A stretch of DNA of 32,890 bases from Spirochaetes bacterium RBG_13_51_14 (GTDB taxonomy: Bacteria > Spirochaetota > UBA4802 > UBA5550). Shown here in pieces: positions 9,234-18,679 of the stretch (the stretch's first letter is position 1; each line of letters starts with the position of its first letter). A model generated the notes under the pieces. The model saw only the letters and a list, made by a program, of their open reading frames with translations, had not been told where the DNA came from and did not search any database. The stretch lies in NCBI GenBank assembly GCA_001829455.1, contig MIBH01000010.1:1-32890 (forward strand), read 5' to 3'. A program made the translations under genes and the position numbers.

Positions 9234-9848
9234 ATGAATAAAATATTTTGCAGCCCAATAAAACTAATGGCAATCATGCTTCTCTCCACATCGCTCCTGG
9301 GCTGGGGCGATTCATGGGACCAGATAAAAAAGACCGCGAACACCATAACATCGGTGCAGGCAGAATTCACGCAGAAAAAGCACCTTGAGATACTGGCCCG
9401 GCCGATGGTTTCAAAGGGGAAATTTTATTTCAGGGCTCCGCGATCATTGCGGTGGGAATACACATCGCCCCTGCGGAGCGTCCTGCTGATGCACGGCGGA
9501 ACCGTGACGCGGTATGTTAAAAATGACGAACAAATAATCAAGGATTCTTCCGCGCGGCTGCAGTCAATGCAGGTCATCATTCAGGAAATTGCCCTGTGGA
9601 TGAAGGGAACCTTTGACGCGAACCCCGCGTTCAAGCCCTCCCTCATGCCGGGAAGGAAAATAGTGCTCACCCCGCGGGATAAAGCCATGGCTGATATCAT
9701 CCAGCGCATCGATCTGCAGCTCTCCGCCACGCCCGGCGTGATACAATCGGTCGTCATCTATGAAAGCCGGACCTCTTATACCGTGCTCGATTTCACGCGG
9801 GTGACGCTGAACGCCGCGGTTCCCGATTCCCTTTTCAAGGAATTGTAA
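9234..9848 (+). CDS. LolA-like outer-membrane lipoprotein carrier protein
   Basis: MNKIFCSPIKLMAIMLLSTSLLGWGDSWDQIKKTANTITSVQAEFTQKKHLEILARPMVSKGKFYFRAPRSLRWEY; signal peptide. ORF track start moved from 9189 to 9234. Confidence 0.82.
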   Translation: MNKIFCSPIKLMAIMLLSTSLLGWGDSWDQIKKTANTITSVQAEFTQKKHLEILARPMVSKGKFYFRAPRSLRWEYTSPLRSVLLMHGGTVTRYVKNDEQIIKDSSARLQSMQVIIQEIALWMKGTFDANPAFKPSLMPGRKIVLTPRDKAMADIIQRIDLQLSATPGVIQSVVIYESRTSYTVLDFTRVTLNAAVPDSLFKEL

Positions 9849-10504
9849 TGAGGCCGGCCATTGCCATTGTTGCGTTGCCCGTAATCATCGCCTGCGCCGG
9901 CCTTCCGCGGATAACTCCAGCAGCCGAAAAGGAAAAAGCGGATATCGCGCGAAGATGCGGATGCCCGTACCTGAACGGGCGATACCGCCTGGTTCATACG
10001 ATACAAGGCACGCTTCCGGGGGGGATGGCGGCTGCGATGATTGGCATAACGGTTGCTGCCGCGGATACCGGCCGGCTCCGCTGTACCCTCATGTCCATTG
10101 AGGGCCTTGTGCTCCTGGACGCCGATTATGACGGGGCGCTGGTCATTAACCGCGGAATCGGACCCCTTGCCTCGCCTGACCTGGTCATGGGCATGATCCG
10201 GGACATCAAGCTCATGCTGTTCAGGCCGGCGGGGGCAGTTGCCGAAATCGGGGCGCTTCATGACGGAAGCGGCATCTGCCGGTATCGAACTGACGGCGGC
10301 ATGTTGGATGTGGTGCTTATGAACGGCGGCGACACCGAGGTGTTGTCATATGACTCGTCCTCGCGAGTGTCGCGCACGGTGCGGTTCTCCGATTTCCGCA
10401 GCGACGGCATTCCGCGCAGGATTGAACTTTCAGCTACCGGTCTTTTCAGCTATTCCCTTCGTCTTGATCTGATCGAGGCGGAGCAGGTGCGGCCATTGAA
10501 TTAG
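9848..10504 (+). CDS. DUF3261-like lipoprotein
   Basis: Signal peptide with lipobox-like IIACAG; position directly after the LolA-like gene matches APE-type clusters. Confidence 0.6.
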   Translation: MRPAIAIVALPVIIACAGLPRITPAAEKEKADIARRCGCPYLNGRYRLVHTIQGTLPGGMAAAMIGITVAAADTGRLRCTLMSIEGLVLLDADYDGALVINRGIGPLASPDLVMGMIRDIKLMLFRPAGAVAEIGALHDGSGICRYRTDGGMLDVVLMNGGDTEVLSYDSSSRVSRTVRFSDFRSDGIPRRIELSATGLFSYSLRLDLIEAEQVRPLN

Positions 10505-10536
10505 CGAATTATGGGACCACGCCTTTACTGATCTAG

Positions 10537-10593
10537 TCCGTGTTTATAACCTCCGACCAAAAAATAAGTCCGTCTTTATAAACCCAGTTGACA
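10537..10593. repeat. two copies of GTCCGT(G/C)TTTATAA-type intergenic motif
   Basis: 10537 GTCCGTGTTTATAACC and 10568 GTCCGTCTTTATAAACCCAGTTGACA; the latter matches 25201-25226 at 23/26. Confidence 0.75.
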
Positions 10594-10653
10594 GATGTTT
10601 GATCCTATGATTATATTTATTTCTAATATATTGCATTTAAAATTATTTTTCAA

Positions 10654-10671
10654 CCGTCCGGACGGAATTAT
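10654..10671. repeat. CCGTCCGGACGGAATTAT (contains 12-bp perfect palindrome), copy 1
   Basis: Identical 18-mer at 25415-25432. Confidence 0.85.
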
Positions 10672-10828
10672 ATTAAGTGCTTTACTATTTAGAATAGAAA
10701 TTTCAGATTGTACGTATAGGCCGGTTAGTGGGTTAAAAATCCGAAGGGTGTCAAGAATCCTTTCTTATGATGTTCACTCATAGTGTATAATCGATCTGAT
10801 AATTCGGTGCTGAATAGGGCGTAGATTT

Positions 10829-10856
10829 TTGATAATTAATGTTGAGGAGATATAAC
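10829..10856 (+). promoter_or_regulatory. candidate sigma70-type promoter for the MoaD-like gene
   Basis: TTGATA, 16-nt spacer, TATAAC; about 39 nt before the TTG start. Confidence 0.4.
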
Positions 10857-10894
10857 GAAAGGGGCTATAATCGCTTGACTAAAGGGGAAATATC

Positions 10895-11149
10895 TTGGGC
10901 GAGATTCGAGTAAAACTGTACGGCGCTCTGTGCCTGATTCCAGAAGTAAAGAAAGATAAAGACCGTATAAAAAACGGAGTGCCGATGATTATCAATGAAC
11001 CGACAAACGTCAGGGATGCTTTAAAACTGCTGGATATACCGATAAAAAACGTTAACATCGTCTGTATAGGCAAAGATCAGGTGATGTTAGATAAAGAACT
11101 GAAAGATGGCGACATCCTGCATGTCTTTCCGATAATGGGCGGAGGATAA
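10895..11149 (+). CDS. MoaD/ThiS-family ubiquitin-like sulfur carrier
   Basis: 84 aa; ...LKDGDILHVFPIMGGG with terminal Gly tail; TTG start preceded by AAAGGGGAAA. Confidence 0.85.
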   Translation: MGEIRVKLYGALCLIPEVKKDKDRIKNGVPMIINEPTNVRDALKLLDIPIKNVNIVCIGKDQVMLDKELKDGDILHVFPIMGGG

Positions 11150-11371
11150 CGAACACGCGAGATTAATCCCGGCCATAAATATAAAACAAAATAAGAGATT
11201 ATTTGTCTCGGCTGAATAGCCTTACAGACACTTTTTAATCTCAGATTTATTATTATCAAGATGTTGGGAAAGTCTTATATTACAGTGATATACCCATATC
11301 CATAGAGAAATATTCTAACTTGATTTAAGGCTCTTTTATTTTCTTTTCAAAGAGAGCATAGAGGAGGTAAT

Positions 11372-13246
11372 ATGAACTGTGAAGCAGGTTATGCGAAAAG
11401 GTTGCTCGAAGTCGATCTTTCACAGGGAAAAATACAAAAAACGCCGCTGGATGAAACGTTGTTAAAGACCTTTCTGGGCGGTGGAGGTCTGGCGGCAAAA
11501 CTGTTTCTGGACCGTTTCTCTCCAGATTTGGATCCACTGTCCAGGGAAAATCCATTGATCGTGATGACAGGTCCGCTGGTAGGCACCCTGCTTCCGGGAT
11601 CCTCCCGGTTTGCAGTTTGCGCACGTTCCCCACTGACCGGATTTTGGGGAATCGGGACGTGCGGAGGGAATTTTGGACCTGAGCTGAAGTTTGCCGGCTA
11701 TGACGGCATCCTGATCGAAGGGATGGCAGAAAAGCCCGTGTACCTGTTGATAGATGACGATACAGTGGAGCTTAGGAATGCCGCGGATCTGTGGGGTAAG
11801 GATTTATATGAAGTTACGGACCTTTTAAAGCAAAGGCACGGTGAAAAGAAAAAACCGAAGATTTTGGCAATCGGTCCGGGGGGCGAGAACAAGGTCCTGT
11901 ACGCGGCGATTGGAAACGACTATGGTCATTATATCGGCAGGACGGGGATGGGCGCGGTTATGGGCTCGAAAAATCTGAAGGCCATTGTGGTTTCGGGAAC
12001 CGGGAAAGTATTGCCGGCCCTTGCCGAAGAATACAAAGAGGTCAGGGCGAGGGTCATAGAGAAATGTAATGAATCCGCGGTCGCCCAATCTTTGAAGAGC
12101 ATGGGCTCTGCGGTAAATGTTGATCTTGGCATGATGACAGGGGATGTACCGATCCGGAATTGGAGGCAGGGAGAATTTGAAGGATCGGGCAAGATCGGCG
12201 GCCCTACCATGACAGCGGATTATTTGACTAAAGGACACGCATGCTATGCGTGCCCGATTGCATGCAAGCGGGTGGTCAAGGTCGACAATGGACCCTATCA
12301 GACCAACGAGGGACCGGGGCCGGAATATGAGACAATTGGTTCGTTCGGTTCCTATATAGAAAATGATAACCTTGAAGGGATCATCAAGGCCAATGAACTT
12401 TGCAACCGATATGGGATTGATACCATTTCAACTGGGGCAACCATTGCATTTGTTATGGAGTGCTTTGAGAAGGGTATCCTGACAACGTCTGATACGGACG
12501 GATTGGAGGTGAAATTTGGAGATATTGACGTAGCGCTGAAACTCGTGGAAAAGATCGCCTTTCGTAAGGGGATCGGCGATCTCCTTGCTGAAGGTTCAGT
12601 AAAAGCAGCACAAAAGATTGGAAAAGGCGCAGAAGCGTTTACCGTGGCGGTCAAAGGACTGGAATTGCCTGCCCATGATCCGCGAGGGTTTCATGGAATG
12701 GGCCTTGAATACGCTGTCGGGTATCGGGGTGCTTGTCATCTCCAGCACATGACGATGTATATTGAACAGGGGATGAACATATATGAAGGAGTTGGTTTAG
12801 AGAGCGATTATGTTGGACAAAGCAGTGACGGCAAGGCAAAAATGGTCTTAATATCCCAGAATATGGGTGTTCCCTTAAGTTCGGCCTGCCTCTGTGTATA
12901 TGTCTATGCCTGTATAGCACCTCAGGATCTTGTGGATATGATCCATGCAGTGACCGGGTGGGATTTCAGACTGAAAGATCTTCTAAACATCGGCGCTAGG
13001 ATATGGCTGCTGATGCGCGGTCTGACCAACCTTATGGGCGCAAGATCACGTGATGACAGGCTGCCGAACAATGTTATGATGCCTCTTGATAACGGCGGGG
13101 CAGCTGGATCAAAACTGGATCTCGATAAAATGCTGAAAGAGTACTATGAAATGCGCGGTATTGATTCTAATGGCATTCCCAAAAAAGAGGTGTTGGAAAA
13201 CGCCGGTCTGCATGATCTGGCAGTCAGACTTCATGGCGGTACGTGA
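11372..13246 (+). CDS. aldehyde:ferredoxin oxidoreductase (tungsten/molybdopterin family)
   Basis: GGGGLAAKLF, GPLVGTLLPGSSRFAVCARSPLTG, GRTGMGAVMGSKNLKAIVV, ACYACPIACKR cluster ligands; GAGGAGG RBS. Confidence 0.95.
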   Translation: MNCEAGYAKRLLEVDLSQGKIQKTPLDETLLKTFLGGGGLAAKLFLDRFSPDLDPLSRENPLIVMTGPLVGTLLPGSSRFAVCARSPLTGFWGIGTCGGNFGPELKFAGYDGILIEGMAEKPVYLLIDDDTVELRNAADLWGKDLYEVTDLLKQRHGEKKKPKILAIGPGGENKVLYAAIGNDYGHYIGRTGMGAVMGSKNLKAIVVSGTGKVLPALAEEYKEVRARVIEKCNESAVAQSLKSMGSAVNVDLGMMTGDVPIRNWRQGEFEGSGKIGGPTMTADYLTKGHACYACPIACKRVVKVDNGPYQTNEGPGPEYETIGSFGSYIENDNLEGIIKANELCNRYGIDTISTGATIAFVMECFEKGILTTSDTDGLEVKFGDIDVALKLVEKIAFRKGIGDLLAEGSVKAAQKIGKGAEAFTVAVKGLELPAHDPRGFHGMGLEYAVGYRGACHLQHMTMYIEQGMNIYEGVGLESDYVGQSSDGKAKMVLISQNMGVPLSSACLCVYVYACIAPQDLVDMIHAVTGWDFRLKDLLNIGARIWLLMRGLTNLMGARSRDDRLPNNVMMPLDNGGAAGSKLDLDKMLKEYYEMRGIDSNGIPKKEVLENAGLHDLAVRLHGGT

Positions 13247-13324
13247 TAATCTCGTTTATTGTTGATGGCGGCTGGCCTGTTGATCAGGTCGGCATTATTA
13301 AATATTAAAAAGGGAGGATGGAGT

Positions 13325-13891
13325 ATGGCTTATACGTATGGAACACCGGAATGGGAAGAAGCTTTTAAAAAAATGACAAAAGAGAGGATTGAAGCCAAGT
13401 CAAAGCCCTTCATTTATTTTTCACCTGAATGGGTTGGACTATGGGAAAAGCTGCTTCAAGGTGATGCGAAATACAAGGAAGTGGCCAAGGACTGGGAAGG
13501 CGTGGTCGTCTTGCACGTGCTAAAAAACCCCGATTGTGGCGTCGATCAGGATATGTTTATACACATGGATCTCTGGCACGGAGACTGTCGGGCCATACGT
13601 TACGTTCCGTCTGAAGTCGGGAAAAATGCCGCTTATGTGGTTACCGGCACCATTGAGCGTTGGGTATCAGTTGGTAAAAAAGAGCTTGATCCGACCAAGG
13701 GGATGATGCAGGGAAAGCTCAAACTGAAGGGAGATCTTCCGACTATCGTGCGCAACGTCAAGGCCGTCTTACGCCTGGTTGAAACAAGTGCGGAAGTTGG
13801 AGGCAAATTTCCTACTGAGTTGAGCCCGGAAGAGGTAGAAATATTTAGGAAAATGATTAAAGATATGACCACCAAGTTCAGTATTACATGA
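13325..13891 (+). CDS. SCP2 sterol-transfer-like domain protein
   Basis: MAYTYGTPEWEEAFKKMTKERIEAK...; C-terminal pattern (TKGMMQGKLKLKGDLPTIVRNVKAVLRLVE) as in SCP2-like proteins. Start moved to the ATG after AGGGAGGATGGAGT. Confidence 0.7.
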   Translation: MAYTYGTPEWEEAFKKMTKERIEAKSKPFIYFSPEWVGLWEKLLQGDAKYKEVAKDWEGVVVLHVLKNPDCGVDQDMFIHMDLWHGDCRAIRYVPSEVGKNAAYVVTGTIERWVSVGKKELDPTKGMMQGKLKLKGDLPTIVRNVKAVLRLVETSAEVGGKFPTELSPEEVEIFRKMIKDMTTKFSIT

Positions 13892-14083
13892 AATCAAGCG
13901 TAGATACTATCAGATACAGATATAAATCCGTTCCTTCTGAATTTAGAGTGGACCTCCAAGATGGAGTGATTGTGTGCCCGCTTGGCCGGGTGGCCGCTTT
14001 GACAGGCTTGTTAAGGGCTCATTTGCGCAACCACACAAGGCTTATGGCTGCAAAGGATTTAATAAACTAATGGGAGGTATGCT

Positions 14084-15247
14084 ATGGCGTACGACAGGGA
14101 TCTTTCCTTTATCTATCGCAATCCGACGAAACTGGTGTTCGGAGAAAATTCAATAAATGAAGTGGAACAGGAGGTAGTCAGTCTTAAATGCAGCAAGGCA
14201 TTTGTAGTGACCGACAAGGGTGTGGTTGATGCCGGATTGACCGGCCGGGTGGAAAAGGTGTTGGGCAAAAAACATGTCGGAACGTATGACAAATGCACCC
14301 AGGACTCCGGTCTTCATCTTATAAATGAAGCGGCCGAAATCGCAAAGAGCAAAGGCGCCGATATTCTGGTGAGCGTTGGCGGCGGAAGTGCAATAGATAC
14401 TGCGAAAGGAATGGCCATTGTTTTGAAAGAAGGTATAAAAATTCAGGACCATACGGGTTATCAGAGCCTGTCGCGCCCGCAAACTCCGCACATCGTCATT
14501 CCCACCACCGCAGGCACGGGAAGTGAAGTCACTTACTTCGCGGTAGTCAAAGATTGGGAACAGAACAGAAAAATTGAAATTGGCGAAGATAATATTATTC
14601 CAAATGTGGGCATCCTCGATCCGACCATGACGGTGGGATTGCCCCCCCAGCTTACCGCCACAACCGGCATGGACGCTTTCTGTCATGCTCTCGAATCCAT
14701 CCATGCAAACCAGTCCTCACCCGTGGCCGACGCCATGGCCATTCATGCCATACAATTGATCGTGGAATATCTCCCACGATGCGTTGAGAATGGCAAGGAC
14801 CTTTTTGCCCGGGGCCAACAGTTATTGGCATCCACAATGGGCGGGATCGCCTTCTGCAATGGGCAGATAGCCCTGGTGCATGCCATGGCGCATACGGTGG
14901 GGGGCCTGTTCAAAGTGCCGCACGGATTGGCCAATAGTATTCTCCTTCCGCATGTCGTTCGATACAACATGGATGCCTGTGGCGATAGATATGCCGTGGT
15001 TGCCCGCGCCATGGGTCTGGATATGAAGGGGATAAATGATGAAAATGCCGGTGAGGCGGTGGCCAATGCCATAAGCGCATTAACCAGGAAAATGGGAGTG
15101 CCCCAGAAACTGCGGGATGCTGGTGTTCCTGAAAGCGGTCTGGTCAAGGCGTCTGAAGTCACCATGACTATGGGAGGAGTGGTATTTAATCCCAAGCCAA
15201 TCAGCGACGCAAATGAGGTCCTTGGCGTGTATAAAAACGCGTGGTAA
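14084..15247 (+). CDS. iron-containing (group III) alcohol dehydrogenase
   Basis: SVGGGSAIDTAKGMA, PTTAGTGSEVT, GMDAFCHALES, VHAMAHTVGGLFKVPHGLANSILLPHV. Confidence 0.95.
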   Translation: MAYDRDLSFIYRNPTKLVFGENSINEVEQEVVSLKCSKAFVVTDKGVVDAGLTGRVEKVLGKKHVGTYDKCTQDSGLHLINEAAEIAKSKGADILVSVGGGSAIDTAKGMAIVLKEGIKIQDHTGYQSLSRPQTPHIVIPTTAGTGSEVTYFAVVKDWEQNRKIEIGEDNIIPNVGILDPTMTVGLPPQLTATTGMDAFCHALESIHANQSSPVADAMAIHAIQLIVEYLPRCVENGKDLFARGQQLLASTMGGIAFCNGQIALVHAMAHTVGGLFKVPHGLANSILLPHVVRYNMDACGDRYAVVARAMGLDMKGINDENAGEAVANAISALTRKMGVPQKLRDAGVPESGLVKASEVTMTMGGVVFNPKPISDANEVLGVYKNAW

Positions 15248-15291
15248 ATTTGAATCGGAAATTGTGAAATCGATCGTGTGAGGGAGGGAAT

Positions 15292-15711
15292 ATGGCTAAG
15301 ATCAATTTTGCTAAAGGAGCTAAGAAAGCTGGGCTGGCCGTGATGATGGCGGACATGATCAAGGCGAACCTGAAACAAAAGCCCGAAAGAGAGAAAGATT
15401 TAAATGCCTTAAACGGAAATATTTACTTACATGCAGAGGACGCTGAAGTCGATATGACCATGGTTTTCAAGAATGGAAGTCTGACCGTCTACAGAGGCAA
15501 AGTCGGGGATCCAATGATCAGCATTGCAGCGGACTCTGTCACTTTACTTGACTTGGCCAATATAAGCATCAAATTCGGCTTGCCTTTTTATTTTGATGCG
15601 AGGGGTCTGGCGATTCTTTGGAAACTTCTGACGCGCCAACTCAAATTAAAAGGCCTGATTACGCACCCGATAGCGCTTACCCGTTTCACAAAACTCATGT
15701 CTGTCAGATAG
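15292..15711 (+). CDS. small SCP2-like protein
   Basis: LHAEDAEVDMTMVFKNGSLTVYRGKVGDPMISIAADSVTLLDLANI...; TGAGGGAGGG RBS. Confidence 0.55.
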   Translation: MAKINFAKGAKKAGLAVMMADMIKANLKQKPEREKDLNALNGNIYLHAEDAEVDMTMVFKNGSLTVYRGKVGDPMISIAADSVTLLDLANISIKFGLPFYFDARGLAILWKLLTRQLKLKGLITHPIALTRFTKLMSVR

Positions 15712-15783
15712 TATCAGAAGATCAGTGATACATGGAGCGACCGGCTGAGAAAACAGTTATTTTGTTAATTGGAGGATCGAATC

Positions 15784-16338
15784 ATGCATTTTCAAAAATG
15801 TATCAGCTTCATTGTATTGGTTTTTCTTTTGTCCTGTAGTTCTACTTTCAAGGTCGAGACTGATCCTTTGGATAACACAAAGATCATCACCTATGAAACA
15901 AAGCTGGAGACAGTCCGCGGATTATTGGGTAATCATTATATCCAGCTTGTCAAAAGCTCTAAAAATGATAAAAATGCAGCAGTAAAAATGAATATGAAAT
16001 TCTACGGCTATTATAAAGAAAAGGCGAGCAAGGATTATATAGAGTTGAACATAGATGATGTGATGCACAAACTGCCTGTTGAGCTTACTGAAAGTTACAC
16101 CTCGGCCAGCGGTTGCGAGAAACTTACCGAGGAAGCAATAACGACATATGATGAAAAGCGGCTCTGGTATACCATTAAGCTGACAGTGCCAATCTCGGCC
16201 GAATTTGTTGAAAAATTAAAAGGTGCGAAGAAGTTGTTGATCAGGGTCCACTATTTTAACAATGTCGGAGAAGATGCGTCCACCTTTGGCTTTTCTCAAG
16301 GCCAGATTGAAAATGTGGGTGAACTTCTGCGCATGTAA
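15784..16338 (+). CDS. predicted lipoprotein, unknown function
   Basis: MHFQKCISFIVLVFLLSCSS lipobox; GGAGG 5' of the ATG at 15784 (track start 15769 is a TTG before the RBS). Confidence 0.75.
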   Translation: MHFQKCISFIVLVFLLSCSSTFKVETDPLDNTKIITYETKLETVRGLLGNHYIQLVKSSKNDKNAAVKMNMKFYGYYKEKASKDYIELNIDDVMHKLPVELTESYTSASGCEKLTEEAITTYDEKRLWYTIKLTVPISAEFVEKLKGAKKLLIRVHYFNNVGEDASTFGFSQGQIENVGELLRM

Positions 16339-16405
16339 TTGTGTACATGTGGCGATCTGGGAATGATTATCTTTTCAGAAGCAGCGCCATCAATGTGCGG
16401 CCCTG

Positions 16406-18136
16406 TTACATCTTGAAAAAATTGGTTTCGTTCTTTAGATTCTCTGCCATGCCCGCGATGTTTTCCGAACTTCCCGCCATCTGTTCTGAACCAGAGGCGT
16501 TTGCCTGGGTCAGCTCATTTATGCTGCTTACGGACCTGACTATTTCACTAACGGCCGCCCTGTGTTCTTCAGTGGAAATTTTTATCTCTTCTGACCTGGC
16601 GCTCAGGCTTTTTATCTCATCGTCGGCGATGTGGTTTTTATCGACCTGTTTTTTCATTAGTCCTGATATGCGGTTTGATATTTCGCTGACGGCGTTTATC
16701 CTCTCAATAATAGTGCTGATTGTTTCGATTGATTCCACAACGCGGATCATTCCCCTGTTTATTTCGTCGTTATTCACCATGATAAGGGAGTCGATTTTTT
16801 TAATGCTTGTTGCTGTCTGGTCCGCCAGCTTGGAGATTTCATCGGCTACCACGGCGAAACCGCGCCCGGCTTCTCCGGCCCTGGCTGCTTCAATAGCGGC
16901 ATTGAGCGACAGGAGGTTTATTTTCTCGGAGATGTCATTAATGATGCCTACGATATCAGTCATTGCCTTGGAACTATCGATGATTTTCGACATGCCTTCA
17001 TTCATGAATTTGAGGGTCTCTTCTCCCGATCTCGCGTCATCTGAGATTGAGTCTGAAAGCCGTTGCGATTCGGCCACGATGGCGGCCATTTCATCGATGA
17101 TCTCTGAAATGTCATTTCGAATGTCAATAAATTTTTTGATGCTGTTCAGCTGGTTGGATGCTCCATCTGCAACACGGTCAATTCCTGCGGCGATCTCCTC
17201 GACCGATGCCGTTATTTGCTCTACAGTGGCAGACTGATTCTGCGCGTTATCAGAGAATAATATTGAGGTCGATGAGAGTTCCTCGGATGAAGATGCCAGT
17301 TCGCCTGCCGTGTCCAGAATTTTTTTAACCACGGTTACAAGTTTATTCGCCGCTTCATTAAGTGCTGCGGCAAGCTGACCCATCTCGTCGCGCTGGGTGA
17401 GGGTGATGCGCTCTCTGAGGTCACCGGCGGCGACTTTCTGGGCAAAGGTCACGCCTTTTTTTACGGCGTCCATTATGCTGCCGCTGATGAAGACGCCAAA
17501 GATTACGGAGGAAGCAAGGCCGATAAGAATAGTCACTATCATCAAGATTATCACGGCACCGGCAATGCGGTCGGCCTCGTCTCTTTTTTTAGATACGGTT
17601 TTATCATTATGCTCAACGAGCCTCTCCAGCATGTCGGTGGCAAGACCGGATGTTATGTAGTTTAAATCAAGGGCCTGGTTTGTGGCGCGTATCAGGCTGT
17701 TTTCGGTCCGATAGATTTCCCACTCTTTGATCAGGCCCATGAGTTTTTCATGGTCACTTTTCCATGATCCCCAGACCCCCCCGAATTTTTTCCACATTTC
17801 GGCTTCCTCGCCGGCGTGGGGCAGGGACTCGTAGCCCTTCCATGCCCCGTTTGCCCGTGCCCATGCTTCTTGCAGTCGCTGGTACTGGTCTTTCCGTTCC
17901 TGTACGCTCAGGCGCGGGTTTATCAGTGTCTTTTCCGCGGACTCAATGGCTGTCTGTGCTCCGCTGAGTGCGTTTATCGCCAGGAGGCCGGGAAGTCTGA
18001 TTTTTGTCGCATCGTTAAGGACAGTTATGACGCTGCGTAGGGACACGAAGCTCACGACGCCGACGATCAGCATAATGACGGCCAGTATACCGAATGAGAC
18101 CAAGAGCTTGATTCTGATACTGAAATGCTTCAACAT
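16406..18136 (-). CDS. methyl-accepting chemotaxis protein
   Basis: TM-periplasmic four-helix-TM-HAMP, signalling hairpin INLLSLNAAIEAARAGEAGRGFAVVADEISKLADQTA. Start at MLKHF after GGGGAGGGATGTC. Confidence 0.94.
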   Translation of the reverse strand: MLKHFSIRIKLLVSFGILAVIMLIVGVVSFVSLRSVITVLNDATKIRLPGLLAINALSGAQTAIESAEKTLINPRLSVQERKDQYQRLQEAWARANGAWKGYESLPHAGEEAEMWKKFGGVWGSWKSDHEKLMGLIKEWEIYRTENSLIRATNQALDLNYITSGLATDMLERLVEHNDKTVSKKRDEADRIAGAVIILMIVTILIGLASSVIFGVFISGSIMDAVKKGVTFAQKVAAGDLRERITLTQRDEMGQLAAALNEAANKLVTVVKKILDTAGELASSSEELSSTSILFSDNAQNQSATVEQITASVEEIAAGIDRVADGASNQLNSIKKFIDIRNDISEIIDEMAAIVAESQRLSDSISDDARSGEETLKFMNEGMSKIIDSSKAMTDIVGIINDISEKINLLSLNAAIEAARAGEAGRGFAVVADEISKLADQTATSIKKIDSLIMVNNDEINRGMIRVVESIETISTIIERINAVSEISNRISGLMKKQVDKNHIADDEIKSLSARSEEIKISTEEHRAAVSEIVRSVSSINELTQANASGSEQMAGSSENIAGMAENLKNETNFFKM

Positions 18137-18679
18137 GACATCCCTCCCCTCAGGTCTCGTTATATTATAAGTCATGCACTATTAATAAACCTAGTGGATC
18201 GGTTTTCTATTGATCTTGAACAAATATCGAATGGTGCTTATTATACAGAAGATTATTTTTTATGTCAATAAAAGATATAAAAATAGTGGACACAATACCT
18301 GGGTTATTTTGCGGTTTCATTGATATGGCTCGGTAATTCATGAGCAAATCATGGGGATATATTAAGAAGTCATCTCAAAAGTCATTTTCTTATCCATTAT
18401 ATTGATTTGAATATCAATTTTTACTGATATAAGTAACGAATTTTATAGATTATAAGAATACCTATACAAATTAATATTATTATTGATATAACTTCTAGTT
18501 ATTTCACTGGGAAATACCATGGAATTTTAAAAATCAGAGTGAATTTTCTAAATTATTTCCGGTATCATGTTGACCTTTCAGGCAAATGTACTGTAGTATG
18601 ACGGTAATCGGTGCGTGGTAATATTTATGAAGTATTTATTGGCTATTAATTATACTAAATTTTCAGGAGGGACACCATT

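Noticed and set aside
9776-10261. 161-aa minus-strand ORF
   Set aside because: Antisense to the LolA-like and DUF3261-like genes; shadow ORF.
13888-14070. 60-aa ORF between the SCP2-like gene and the alcohol dehydrogenase
   Set aside because: Has an ATGA overlap but short, no motif and no clear RBS; could be a remnant but unsupported.
16341-17237. 298-aa + strand ORF
   Set aside because: Antisense shadow of the chemoreceptor coding sequence; Ser/Ile/Met-rich low-complexity translation.
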